From contig JABDMM010000090.1 in the NCBI GenBank assembly GCA_013001465.1, positions 1-64,000 on the forward strand: a stretch of DNA of 64,000 bases. Reading direction: 5' to 3'. Shown here piece after piece: positions 17,167 to 27,109 of this stretch. This DNA is from Chitinophagales bacterium (GTDB taxonomy: Bacteria > Bacteroidota > Bacteroidia > Chitinophagales > JABDMM01). The position numbers were made by a program, and so were the translations under genes. The notes below the pieces were generated by a model. The model saw nothing but the letters and a program-made list of their open reading frames with translations. It searched no databases and had not been told where the DNA came from. Numbering within the stretch: the first letter of the stretch is position 1; each line of letters starts with the position of its first letter.

Positions 17167-20100
17167 TTATCTGAGCAATGTTATTGTGCCAGATTTTTTT
17201 AACCGTTCCCCATCGAAGTTGAGATAATCGATAGCGAAGGTATATGTTCCCATTTCCTGAGCACTTCCTTTATATGTCCCATCCCAGCTATCATCAATAT
17301 TTGTGGTTGAAAATACTTTTTCTCCCCAACGATTATAAACTGCAAATTCATATATCTCCTCAACATTGCTTGATTCGAGTATTCCAAACCTGTCATTGTT
17401 GCCATCATGATTAGGGCTAAATCCGCTCGGGACAAGCAGCAGATCCAACGCATTTACAAAAACGGTCATGCTATCATAATCTGTACATCCATACTCATCC
17501 TGTACTCTAAGAACAAAAGTTGTTGTTTCAAAAGGGGAAGCCATGGTATTTTCATATGTTGGGTCGTTGAGTCCGTCAATTGGCAACCATAGATAGTTCA
17601 CACCGCCCTCACCTTCAAGTTGAGTGAAATTTCCACGGTTGATTATTTTATCTTCTCCGGCATCAGCAACAGGTAATGGTTGAACCATCACACTGATCTC
17701 AACGGTATCAAGGAAGCAATCATTAGATACCTCGACAAGATATTCAATGTTCTCTAAAGGGTTTACAACCGGATCTGCGATATAGTCGTAGTTCAAGTAA
17801 GTAGCCGGGATCCACTGGTAATAGAAACCACCGCTTACTTTTAGTTTCAATACACTGTTCTCACAAATAGAATATGAAGTATCAACAGAGGTCTCCAGTT
17901 CCGGCTGTACATCTACAACCAAAGTATCGTCTGCAAAACAACCATGTTTATTCGTTACTGTCACATAATATGTGTGCGTATCTGTAGGTGTGGCTAAAGG
18001 GCTAACAGAATCGATATTAAACAACGTAGGATCACTTTGCCATAGATAAGATACTCCACCGGCAGCACTTAGATAAACAGACTGACCCACACAAATAAAT
18101 CCTCTTTCATCATTTATACCGGTGCTGGTGATAGGTGGAAAATAGACTAGAATAGTAATGCTGTCGTAGTTGGCACATCCTATGGAGTCAACCACGGTAA
18201 CATAATAAGTATTGTCATCATCCGGGAATGCCAGAGGGTTTGGAATGTTAACATCGCTGATCGTGGGGTCAGGATCCCAGAGATACGATAATCCGCCTTC
18301 TGCGTTAAGCATGATAGAATCTCCGATACAAATTGAATCAAGTATGCCGGTATTTACCATCGGTAACTGATTCACATTCACGGTGACCGAATCATCAGTA
18401 AAGTAGCAGTAATTGGCTACCGTTAGGATATACTCTGTAGTAACTATTGGGAAAAATGAAGGCTCTCTGATATTTGGATCACTCACTCCAACCGTCGGAG
18501 TCCAGGTATATGTTGTGATCAGACCGAGATCGATAACCGGGATACCGACTGTATCATAAACACAGATGGCAGTCGACATCTGAGCGATCAGATCTAGTTT
18601 TGGATCGAGAAAATAAACTCTGACAGAATCAGTACCAACACAGCCGTTTGTATCTACAGCAGTTACATAGTAAGTGGTATTTACAACAGGTCTTGATGTT
18701 GGATTAAAAATATTAGGATCATCTAATCCTGCAACCGGTGACCAGGTATATGAGATTCCACCTGTGGCATTTAAAGTAACGCTATCTCTGAAACTATTTG
18801 CTTCCAGGCAAACCGAAGTATCTTTCCCGGCATCGATCATCGGAAAAGGAAAAACATCAACAAAAATGCTATCCTGATTTCTACAACCGTTTAGATCAGT
18901 TCCTTCAACGAAAATATATTGACCGGAAGGAATATTAACAACCGGATTAAATACTGAAGGATTGCTAAAAAGAGATGGAGGAGACCATTGATATGAGTTC
19001 GCACCTGATACATTAACTGAAGTACTACTGCCCGGGCAGATAACCGTGTCTTCTGAAGCAGTAACGACAGGCAATCCAAAGACCTGAAGTTGTTTTGTTA
19101 CCGTGTCCTTGCAACCGAGATTGCTGATCACACTAAGGGTAACATTATAAATCCCTGCTTGTTGGTAAGCATGAGCAGGATTGTTCAAATTGCTCATAGG
19201 AGAACCATCTCCAAAGTCAATGGTAGAAGACACTATATTTCCATTACTGGTGTAATTAAATTGTATTGTATCATAGATACAAGCAGAGACATTAACAAAA
19301 TTTGCGACCGGGACCGGGTAAACAGTAACCTGCTTCGAAGCAGTATCGATACAGCCTTTCGAGCTTTCGGAAATGAGTGTTACGTTAAACAGACCGCCAG
19401 TGCTATACTGATATGAAGGATTCTGAAGATTAGATGTACCTACACCATCTCCAAAATTCCATTTCCATTTATCCAATACTCCATATTGGCCGAATGAAGA
19501 ATCGATAAATTGTATCAATGTATCTGCGCATGCTGGAAAATATTCGAAGTCTGTATTAAAAACGGGGAAAAGACTTACTCTGGTCACAATTGTATCCTTG
19601 CACTGAAGTGAATTTGAAGCGATAAGCGTAACCAGATAAACACCTGTATCTGAGTAGGTGTAGCTTGGCTCAAATTGCTCAGAAGTATCCGAAGTAGAAT
19701 TTGGGTCACCAAAATCCCAAAAATAAGAAGTTGCACCAACAGAACCATTCTCGAAATCGACAGTTAAGTCGACACAGTTTATCGTGAAATCACCGATCCC
19801 GGATACGGGATCGATATTGACAACACCGGGAATCCCGGCAACTGGGAAATTACATGTTGTAACATTAAACTGAAAGTCACGCAATGTAGTACTTAAAAGA
19901 ACACCATTTCGATATTCTTCAACACAAACACCAACTACAAATTGTCCTAAACTAGTAGGAGTACCAGTTATCACGCCTGTATTAGGATCTATTGCAAGAG
20001 GAACCCCTCCAAGAGGATCCACAGCATTAAACGGAGGTTGCCAGGCTACGATTTGATAAGGTTTAGAAGTCGCGATCGGTGATGGTTGAAACTGACTTTC

Positions 20101-20727
20101 ACCATCTAGCGGATCGCATAATGAATATACAAGGCTGTCTCCATCGACATCATTAGCCGAATGATTGAAAACAAGTGGTGCATTTGCACATATAAAGATC
20201 GGAGGGAATTGATTAAAAACAGGGTTGTTGTTTTGATAGAAGATGGTAGGCGGTATGTCGACCGTATAGGTAGCTCCCTGACCACCTGGATTCTGGAGAT
20301 TGTTGATCGTGCCATTTCTACAACAACGCTCGTATGTTACATAATACCCTTTGCTGACATCGGGGAAGTCATATTTGAAAACATATACTCCTTGCTCAAC
20401 ACATACATTCGTTGTAATATTCAGACATGGTGAGTTTATCGGCGGTTGAACTGAAGTAATAACAGGATTCCAGAGATTGACCGTATCGATCATCTGATTT
20501 GTTCCCTGTTCAAAGATGCTGATCTTAGCAGGTGTACCGAACATGACTTCCCCGTCAAAAGGAGTATTGCTATTGCAGTCCCTGAAAATTACCATTGTAA
20601 TTTCATATCTGTTTATAGCTGTAGTAAGAGGATCATATTGATAGCTAAGAACACCACCAATAATATGAGTAGCACTTGCACTGAGACAACCAATTATTAT
20701 TCCGATAAATAGTGCAAGGACCTTCAT
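17167..20727 (-). CDS. Giant secreted PKD/Ig-repeat protein with gliding-motility C-terminal domain
   Basis: 1186 aa. Signal peptide (about 1-19) then an ATHIIGG mature N-terminus and a conserved roughly 270-residue N-terminal domain with paired Cys (RCCRNG near 137). Three PKD domains follow (about 300-550; FWDFGDP, KWNFGDG and DFGDGSP cores), then about seven Ig-like repeats with the pattern ANGGVSYxW...YYVTVxDxxGC. The end (about 1095-1186) is the gliding-motility-associated C-terminal domain (LLVPSGFSPNHDGNND, NRWGEKVF, GTYTFAIDY), a T9SS export and surface-attachment signal. Likely a cell-surface adhesin or filament. Its tandem paralogue at 20850-23921 is 163 aa shorter. Confidence 0.92.
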   Translation of the reverse strand: MKVLALFIGIIIGCLSASATHIIGGVLSYQYDPLTTAINRYEITMVIFRDCNSNTPFDGEVMFGTPAKISIFEQGTNQMIDTVNLWNPVITSVQPPINSPCLNITTNVCVEQGVYVFKYDFPDVSKGYYVTYERCCRNGTINNLQNPGGQGATYTVDIPPTIFYQNNNPVFNQFPPIFICANAPLVFNHSANDVDGDSLVYSLCDPLDGESQFQPSPIATSKPYQIVAWQPPFNAVDPLGGVPLAIDPNTGVITGTPTSLGQFVVGVCVEEYRNGVLLSTTLRDFQFNVTTCNFPVAGIPGVVNIDPVSGIGDFTINCVDLTVDFENGSVGATSYFWDFGDPNSTSDTSEQFEPSYTYSDTGVYLVTLIASNSLQCKDTIVTRVSLFPVFNTDFEYFPACADTLIQFIDSSFGQYGVLDKWKWNFGDGVGTSNLQNPSYQYSTGGLFNVTLISESSKGCIDTASKQVTVYPVPVANFVNVSACIYDTIQFNYTSNGNIVSSTIDFGDGSPMSNLNNPAHAYQQAGIYNVTLSVISNLGCKDTVTKQLQVFGLPVVTASEDTVICPGSSTSVNVSGANSYQWSPPSLFSNPSVFNPVVNIPSGQYIFVEGTDLNGCRNQDSIFVDVFPFPMIDAGKDTSVCLEANSFRDSVTLNATGGISYTWSPVAGLDDPNIFNPTSRPVVNTTYYVTAVDTNGCVGTDSVRVYFLDPKLDLIAQMSTAICVYDTVGIPVIDLGLITTYTWTPTVGVSDPNIREPSFFPIVTTEYILTVANYCYFTDDSVTVNVNQLPMVNTGILDSICIGDSIMLNAEGGLSYLWDPDPTISDVNIPNPLAFPDDDNTYYVTVVDSIGCANYDSITILVYFPPITSTGINDERGFICVGQSVYLSAAGGVSYLWQSDPTLFNIDSVSPLATPTDTHTYYVTVTNKHGCFADDTLVVDVQPELETSVDTSYSICENSVLKLKVSGGFYYQWIPATYLNYDYIADPVVNPLENIEYLVEVSNDCFLDTVEISVMVQPLPVADAGEDKIINRGNFTQLEGEGGVNYLWLPIDGLNDPTYENTMASPFETTTFVLRVQDEYGCTDYDSMTVFVNALDLLLVPSGFSPNHDGNNDRFGILESSNVEEIYEFAVYNRWGEKVFSTTNIDDSWDGTYKGSAQEMGTYTFAIDYLNFDGERLKKSGTITLLR

Positions 20728-20755
20728 GCAGTTAATTCACTTCTTAAAATTGAGT

Positions 20756-20806
20756 TTAGTTTTTTGAGCTATGGCTGATGATACCTCAAATTTACTCAAA
20801 AACTAA
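20756..20806. other. Inverted repeat between the two giant paralogues
   Basis: TTAGTTTTTTGAG (20756-20768) and CTCAAAAACTAA (20795-20806) pair over 12 bp with a one-base bulge, across a 26-nt loop. It lies 44 bp past the stop of the upstream paralogue on the minus strand. It may be a weak terminator or leader hairpin of the next gene. Confidence 0.35.
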
Positions 20807-20849
20807 GCTAATCCCAATTAAAACTGTCTAATTAAAGTCAGATCTAAAT

Positions 20850-23800
20850 CTAGCGCAACAAGGTAACGTTGCCTCTTTCGACCAGAATGTCGCCATCGAA
20901 ATTCCTATATCTGACAAGGAAAATGTAAGTACCCATTTCCTGGTCCTTTCCCTTATAACGACCATTCCATTCATCATCCATATCAAAACCTTCAAATACT
21001 ACCTCACCCCAGCGATTGAACACTTTAAATTCAAGAAGCTTTTCAACGTTGAGATGCTGGAGGATCCCGAAATAATCGTTCATCCCATCACCATCTGGCG
21101 TAAATCCAGTTGGTACAAGGAGTAGATCCTTAGAATTGACGGTTAAAATAAGAGAATCAAAATCTACGCAACCATACTCATTAGTTACCCTCAAAGAGTA
21201 TGTGGTAGTCCAAAGTGGAGAAGCAGTTGGATTTGCAATTAAGGGGTCATCCAGATCCTCAGCTGGAGTCCAGAGGTAATCCCCTCCTCCGCTTCCATTT
21301 AAAGTAACCGGAATTCCTCTGAATGTACTCATGCTAGGACCGGCGTCTGCATCTGGAAGCTCACGAACCTTAACATCGATATCCAGACTATCTCTGAAAC
21401 AATCGTTAGAAATATATACCCTATAAACTATAGAAGCTTGCGGTGTGATAATTGGGTTTGGAATATTGGAAAAACTAAGATAATCCGAAGGTGTCCACTG
21501 ATAATATAAGCCCCCGGTTACTGTAGGTGTGATGTTTAAACCGACACAAATGTCGAACAAGCTATCTCCTTTTGGAGTGATCGGCTTCTGGACATTTACC
21601 ACCACCGAGTCTTTTACTTTGCAGCTGTGTTTGTTTGTCACTTTTACAATGTACATTGTTGTATCCAAAGGAGTTGCTATTGTACTATCACCAAACAATG
21701 TGGTGAGGGTTTCTGAAAAATTCCAGTTGTATTGCACACCTCCTTCGGATCTAAGAATCACCGACTGGCCAAAGCAGATGTACTTTCTTGGATCATCAGT
21801 GTAGGTATTCGGAGTTGGCAACTGGTGTACTAAAACAGTAACAGAATCGCTGGCGATACAACCGTTAATATCGGTCACTGTAATATAATATTTACTGGTG
21901 TCTGTTGGAAAGGCGAATGGATTCGCAATAGAGGTATCGCTTAACGATGGAGAATATTGCCAGCTATACATAATTCCACCGCTCGCATTTAATTGAATAG
22001 TGTCACCAATGCAAACAGAATCCAAATTTCCTGCATTTGCTAAGGGTAATGGGTGGACAATGATCTCAACCGTATCATCCTTAACATAACAATAGTTACT
22101 GATCGTTAGAATATAGTCGGTTGTCGTGTTTGGATAGAATATGGGTTCTCTTTCATTTGGGTCGCTGAGCATAAAATTTGGAGACCAACTGTAAGAAGTA
22201 ATAGTGCCTTGATCGAGAACAACTAACTGGGTACTGTCATTGATGCAGATCTCTTCGATCTCTACCGAAATAATATCCAGTTTAGGGTCCAGGAAATAAA
22301 CAAGAACAGAATCGCTCGCACTGCAACCATTAAGATCGACACCTGTTACATGGTATGTCATATTTGTTGGCGGTCTGGCAATGGGGTTTGAGACTGTAGA
22401 GTCATTTAAACCACTTAAAGGTGTCCAGGTGTAACTCACACCGCCTGTCGCCTGAAGTTGAACACTATCTCTGAAACTGTTAGGCTCCAGACAAACCGAG
22501 GTATCCATACCGGCATCGATATCAGGTAATGGATGGAAATCGATAAACATCGAATCTGAACTTGTACAACCATTAACGTCTGTGACAAAAACATCGATCT
22601 TTACAGGATTGCCGTTGTTAAAACCAGGAGATGCAATTGGGTTAGGAAGCTTCGGGTCTGAAAACAAATTAGCAGGAGACCACTGATACTTCACCCCTCC
22701 GGAAGCTGATAACTGAATCTGAGAATTTGGACAGATAGTAGTATCATTTGTAAGGCTTACGTTTGGCAATGGATGAACAATGACATTAGCTCTTGCAGTA
22801 TCGACACAACCAACATCATTGATCGCTATCAAGGTGACCAAATAATTACCTGGTACAAGTGGATAATCCCATGTAGGCGATTGCAATGTTGAAACATCAG
22901 CGGTGGTAGTTGGATCACCAAAATGCCATTCATAAGAGACAGCACCTGAACTTTGGTGATTAAATTTCACCGTGGTGTTGTCTTCACACAACTCGATAAA
23001 GTCTCCTATCTGAGTGTTTGGATCGATATTCGTGCTTGGAATGTTAGCAGTTGGAATATTACAAGTTGTCACATTAAACTGAAAATCCCTTATCGTTTGA
23101 CTAAGAAAAACTCCGTTCCTATATTCCGACACACACACTCCAACTACAAATTGCCCTGTGAAATCTGGCGTACCTGTTAAAACTCCGGAATTTATATTTA
23201 TTGCTAACGGTACTGTACTTCCAAGTGGATTGTTTTGAGTGAACGGTGGTTGAAACACAACATTCGGGAATGGTGGCGGAGCAGGCGGGTTCGGTACCGG
23301 GTTCATAGTATCTCCTCCTTGAAAAGGAGTGCATAATTCATACACCAATGAATCTCCATCCGGATCTGTGGCTGAATGATTAAACACCAGAGGTGCATTC
23401 ACACAAATAAAAAGTGGAGGGAATATATTGAAAACGGGATTGCTGTTCGCATAAACTGATGTTGGTGGTATATAGGCATTGTATGTGGCTCCAACAGGAA
23501 GGTTAATATTACTTATCGTATTATTCCTGCAGCATCTCTGATAAACAAGATGATAACCCATGTTTGGATTTGGCGCAGTAAAAGAACCAACATACCTGCC
23601 TTCCTCCACACATATATTTGGCGGAATTATAAGACATGGATTATTAATAGGTGGATTTACCGCTGAAACTATAGGATTGCTAAAAGATAAACTGGATACA
23701 AAATTATTATTATCGTCATACACCCCAATAATTGCAGGGTTATCGAAAGGTGCCTGGCCGAAAAAGCAGTCCCTGTAAACCCTGAGGGTTATTGTATAGG

Positions 23801-23921
23801 TATTACCGCTTACATGCCTGTAATTAACAACTCCACCAACAATATGCGTCGCATTTGCAGGGAAAATTTCAAACAGTAACAAAAAAGCGATGATGAAAGA
23901 ATATTTGAGGACCTTAACCAT
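20850..23921 (-). CDS. Giant secreted PKD/Ig-repeat protein, tandem paralogue
   Basis: 1023 aa. Signal peptide (about 1-24), then ATHIVGG and the same N-terminal domain as its neighbour (RCCRNN near 132, DPDGDSLVYELC near 195). It has one PKD domain (about 320-400; YEWHFGDP), then about seven Ig-like repeats and the gliding-motility-associated C-terminal domain (about 932-1023; LLVPTGFTPDGDGMND, NRWGEVVF). Alignment by eye shows homology to the 1186-aa neighbour along the length, with the neighbour's second and third PKD domains missing. Expected to be exported by T9SS to the cell surface. Confidence 0.92.
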   Translation of the reverse strand: MVKVLKYSFIIAFLLLFEIFPANATHIVGGVVNYRHVSGNTYTITLRVYRDCFFGQAPFDNPAIIGVYDDNNNFVSSLSFSNPIVSAVNPPINNPCLIIPPNICVEEGRYVGSFTAPNPNMGYHLVYQRCCRNNTISNINLPVGATYNAYIPPTSVYANSNPVFNIFPPLFICVNAPLVFNHSATDPDGDSLVYELCTPFQGGDTMNPVPNPPAPPPFPNVVFQPPFTQNNPLGSTVPLAININSGVLTGTPDFTGQFVVGVCVSEYRNGVFLSQTIRDFQFNVTTCNIPTANIPSTNIDPNTQIGDFIELCEDNTTVKFNHQSSGAVSYEWHFGDPTTTADVSTLQSPTWDYPLVPGNYLVTLIAINDVGCVDTARANVIVHPLPNVSLTNDTTICPNSQIQLSASGGVKYQWSPANLFSDPKLPNPIASPGFNNGNPVKIDVFVTDVNGCTSSDSMFIDFHPLPDIDAGMDTSVCLEPNSFRDSVQLQATGGVSYTWTPLSGLNDSTVSNPIARPPTNMTYHVTGVDLNGCSASDSVLVYFLDPKLDIISVEIEEICINDSTQLVVLDQGTITSYSWSPNFMLSDPNEREPIFYPNTTTDYILTISNYCYVKDDTVEIIVHPLPLANAGNLDSVCIGDTIQLNASGGIMYSWQYSPSLSDTSIANPFAFPTDTSKYYITVTDINGCIASDSVTVLVHQLPTPNTYTDDPRKYICFGQSVILRSEGGVQYNWNFSETLTTLFGDSTIATPLDTTMYIVKVTNKHSCKVKDSVVVNVQKPITPKGDSLFDICVGLNITPTVTGGLYYQWTPSDYLSFSNIPNPIITPQASIVYRVYISNDCFRDSLDIDVKVRELPDADAGPSMSTFRGIPVTLNGSGGGDYLWTPAEDLDDPLIANPTASPLWTTTYSLRVTNEYGCVDFDSLILTVNSKDLLLVPTGFTPDGDGMNDYFGILQHLNVEKLLEFKVFNRWGEVVFEGFDMDDEWNGRYKGKDQEMGTYIFLVRYRNFDGDILVERGNVTLLR

Positions 23922-24000
23922 TAAAGGGGGTAATAAGTATCATAAAATACGCAATTTTCACCAATACTTCAATTTTTCATTTGGTTTTATAAATAACGTT

Positions 24001-24040
24001 AAAAAGACACTTATTGATCTATAGATCAATGTGCTTTTTT
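24001..24040 (-). terminator. Terminator of the T9SS cargo gene
   Basis: Strong hairpin: ATTGATC and GATCAAT around a TATA loop, extended by CAC/GTG and AAAAAG/CTTTTT with small bulges. T-runs occur on both strands, so it may act in either direction. It lies 76 bp past the stop of the gene at 24116-25480. Confidence 0.75.
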
Positions 24041-24115
24041 GTAAAAAAATTGAAAACTGCAATAATTATCAGAAGATGAACAAAAATCAAGCCTTAAAAT
24101 TGAAGAAGTCTCTTT

Positions 24116-25480
24116 CTAAAAAATGATGATCTTCTCACTAAATTCAAAGTCTTTCCCAATAACTTTCAGGAAGCAAGATCCCGCCTGCAAGTCTTCAACA
24201 ACAATGGTTTCGGTTTTTTCCGGGTCGGAGACTCTAAGGATCTCCCGGCCTAAATAATCTGAGAGAACAAGCTCTTCAAGTGCACTCTCATTCGATAGTT
24301 GGATAGTGAGGTGATCAGATGTTGGGTTCGGATAAATTTTGACCAATGGATTTCCAATTCCAGGGTCTATTCCGGGTATAACAAAAGTAACTGTCGCAGA
24401 ATCGGATTTTGCACAAATAGTATCAGTAAAACCTGAAGGATCGATAAAAGTTATATCGCTGAAACTCAGAGGGAAGGTCCTCTCGACTATGCTATCATTC
24501 ATATCCCATGTCTTCTGGATCAGATCATCTTCCAATACGAATAACATCGATCCAATTCTTCCACTTACATTTTTCCCGAATCCATCTGTACGGGTAACTC
24601 CACCTTCCACCCTTCCCATTGAATAAAAATTATGGCTTATCGATATTCCGGAGCTGGAGCTATCCAGTAGTTCAGAATTCGAAAAATCCAGAGTAACTCC
24701 AGCTACCGAGTCGACTAAGTTTTTATCATAATCGATAGAGAAAACAACTCCATAAGCATTAACAGCAGGATTCGCACTCGTACCAAGATGAATTTCAACC
24801 TCTACAATATCTCCGGCTTCAAGAAATGTAGAAGGTAAAACAAAGAATAACTCCGGCGCTGCCGTATCAACACAAGGACTGCTTGCATTTGTTTTCTTAT
24901 GAGTGAGACCATAATTACCGACAATAGGACCAACATCAGCAGAGTCAATTATTCCATTACCATCGCAATCTGAATAGGATAAAATATTCAAACCTCCTGT
25001 GTCGGATAAAGCGCAAAATGGAAGCCAATCAGCTGAGGGAAATACTCTGGGAGGTGTAGACACTCCAAAGTTCAGTCCGATAGGTAATATATCCAGATTG
25101 TTTGCAATCTTATCTGCATTGGCATCTCCGGGCCAGACAGGAGTAAAACATGCATTGACTTCGATCATCGTTGTATCTGAACATGAATCGGTCCCAATTA
25201 CCAATGTTGCCACGTAGATTCCTGCAGTGTCATATTTATACTGAAGGCCTTGTGAAGGAGGTTCTTGTAAACTATTTACAACTCCGTCACCATAATCAAG
25301 TGTCCAATTCTTAAAAGAGTCTGGCACCACAGATTGATCGAAGAAAATTACCTCGATAACACCTAATGCTGTCGTATCTGCGACAACGTAAGTAATTGCA
25401 GCCTGACATTGTCCAAAACTCAACTGCGAAATCATCAAAAATAGGCCTGTCACAATACTTGCTTTCAATATGCTTTTCAT
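24116..25480 (-). CDS. Secreted T9SS cargo protein with PKD and dockerin-like segments
   Basis: 454 aa. A signal peptide (about 1-23) precedes a PKD-like domain (about 25-110; WTLDYGDGVVN). Two EF-hand-like segments come next, PGDANADKIANNLD near 115 and DCDGNGIIDSADVG near 170, as in dockerin repeats. A cohesin-like beta domain (about 205-350) follows, and finally a type A T9SS sorting domain (about 375-454; KIYPNPTSDHLTI, ending EKIIIF). The combination suggests a surface structural or scaffold protein. I cannot name its role. Confidence 0.85.
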   Translation of the reverse strand: MKSILKASIVTGLFLMISQLSFGQCQAAITYVVADTTALGVIEVIFFDQSVVPDSFKNWTLDYGDGVVNSLQEPPSQGLQYKYDTAGIYVATLVIGTDSCSDTTMIEVNACFTPVWPGDANADKIANNLDILPIGLNFGVSTPPRVFPSADWLPFCALSDTGGLNILSYSDCDGNGIIDSADVGPIVGNYGLTHKKTNASSPCVDTAAPELFFVLPSTFLEAGDIVEVEIHLGTSANPAVNAYGVVFSIDYDKNLVDSVAGVTLDFSNSELLDSSSSGISISHNFYSMGRVEGGVTRTDGFGKNVSGRIGSMLFVLEDDLIQKTWDMNDSIVERTFPLSFSDITFIDPSGFTDTICAKSDSATVTFVIPGIDPGIGNPLVKIYPNPTSDHLTIQLSNESALEELVLSDYLGREILRVSDPEKTETIVVEDLQAGSCFLKVIGKDFEFSEKIIIF

Positions 25481-25517
25481 TCGATAAAATTTAACAATCT
25501 AAAATTCAACAAAATTT

Positions 25518-25539
25518 AATTGTCTTTCAAGGGACAATT
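25518..25539. other. Inverted repeat in a divergent promoter region
   Basis: AATTGTC and GACAATT, perfect 7-bp arms, 8-nt spacer, 38 bp upstream of the cargo-gene start. Could be an operator or a leader hairpin; no further support. Confidence 0.3.
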
Positions 25540-25669
25540 TATACCAATTTCCGATATTAATCGCATACTTTTATCCATAGATATTTATTACAAACAAGCC
25601 ATATATATCTGTTAATCAACTTTTTAAGTTTTCTTATTAGTAAATAATTTTCTCATTATTTCCAATAAA

Positions 25670-27088
25670 ATGCATCAAAGCAAGATAATTGATTTATTAA
25701 GAAACCTCACCCCGAAGGAAATTAAGCGCTTAAACCTCTTTTTTGAGTCACCGTTTTTCAATAAAAACAAAAAGGTAGCTTTACTTTTTCATTCAATAAC
25801 GAGCGATTATCCCGAATTTTCTTCAAAAAAGATCAAAAAAGAGCATTTATATCAGAAAATATACCCCAATTCGGGATTTAGTGACAAAAGATTCAGTTAC
25901 CTGGTTTCAGATATGCAAAAATTGGTGGAGAGCTACTTCATCCATAGCGGTATTGAGAAAGTAGAGGGTTGGTCTAACTATATACTACTTCAGAAACTTG
26001 CTGAAATAGAGGCTGAAAAGTCATATAAAAGCGCTTCGAAAGATGCAGCAAAATCGATCACCAATCGAAAGACAAAAGATGCTTCACATTACTATGATTC
26101 CTTCCTGTTTCATTCTATTGAGAATGAGCAATACTATAGAATGAGAAAACATGCATTCGATGCTCATCTTCAAAGTGCAATTGATAATCTTGACATCTAT
26201 TATTTGTCCACCAAGCTGAAGTACTGCTGCGAAATTGCAAACAGAAGAAATATTATCAATGAAAAGTATGAATTCCGCCTGCTAGACGAGATCATCCTTT
26301 ATTTGAGAGAAAACCCATCAGAAGATATTCCGGCGATCCGGATATATTATTTAATTCTGTTAACTCTGCTTGACGGTGATAATGAATCGCATTTTGAAGA
26401 TTTGAAAAGGTCACTGATCCGATCATCTGATAAGTTCACTAAAAGTGAAGCCAGAGACATGTATGCATACGCACAGAACTACTGTATCAAAATGTCCAAT
26501 AAAGGAATTCGCAAATATCTTCACGAGTTATTTGATCTCTATAGCACTGCACTGGAGAAAGAGATTCTTTTCGACGGTAGGTATCTATCTCCTTTTACTT
26601 TTAAGAACATTGCCACACTAGCTATCAGCATTCACAAGTTTGATTGGGTTGAGCGTTTTATTGAAACATACAAAGATCGTATTCGTGTGCGATTCAAAGA
26701 AAATGCCTATAAATACAACATGGCGATGCTTCACTTCGCTAAAGGACAGCATGATAGAGCTCTTGATCTTTTAAACTCAGTAGAATTTACGGATATCGTA
26801 TATAATACCGGCGCTAAGTCACTATTGTTAAGGATATACTATGAGAAAAAAGAATGGGAAGCTTTGTATTATTTTATAGATTCTTTCAGAATGTTTTTAA
26901 AGAGGAATAAGCATATAAACACTTCACAAAAACTTCAACTTAAGAATTTATTGAACTACTGCAGAAGACTTACGAGAATTCAAAAAGGGGAATCCTCGAA
27001 GATCGAAAAGTTGCGAAAAGAGATCGATCAAAACAAACAAGTTGCGTTTTCATCATGGCTCAGAGAAAAACTAGACGAACTCGAGTGA
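25670..27088 (+). CDS. Conserved hypothetical helical-repeat protein
   Basis: 472 aa, no signal peptide and no membrane segment. It is almost wholly helical, and the middle (about 170-400) looks TPR-like (for example AMLHFAKGQHDRALDLLNSV near 363). The N-terminus LRNLTPKEIKRLNLFFESPFFN resembles a conserved N-terminal region I associate with uncharacterised Bacteroidota proteins of similar length. Charged and Lys-rich, so likely cytosolic. Function unknown. It is followed after 21 bp by the antiporter gene on the same strand. Confidence 0.75.
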   Translation: MHQSKIIDLLRNLTPKEIKRLNLFFESPFFNKNKKVALLFHSITSDYPEFSSKKIKKEHLYQKIYPNSGFSDKRFSYLVSDMQKLVESYFIHSGIEKVEGWSNYILLQKLAEIEAEKSYKSASKDAAKSITNRKTKDASHYYDSFLFHSIENEQYYRMRKHAFDAHLQSAIDNLDIYYLSTKLKYCCEIANRRNIINEKYEFRLLDEIILYLRENPSEDIPAIRIYYLILLTLLDGDNESHFEDLKRSLIRSSDKFTKSEARDMYAYAQNYCIKMSNKGIRKYLHELFDLYSTALEKEILFDGRYLSPFTFKNIATLAISIHKFDWVERFIETYKDRIRVRFKENAYKYNMAMLHFAKGQHDRALDLLNSVEFTDIVYNTGAKSLLLRIYYEKKEWEALYYFIDSFRMFLKRNKHINTSQKLQLKNLLNYCRRLTRIQKGESSKIEKLRKEIDQNKQVAFSSWLREKLDELE

Positions 27089-27095
27089 TCTTTTG

Positions 27096-27103
27096 TAAAT
27101 TTA
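27096..27103 (+). promoter_or_regulatory. Possible -7 element (TAAATTTA) for the antiporter gene
   Basis: One-mismatch form of TAnnTTTG ending 6 bp before the ATG at 27110, immediately after the previous gene's stop. Confidence 0.3.
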
Positions 27104-27109
27104 GCGCTC

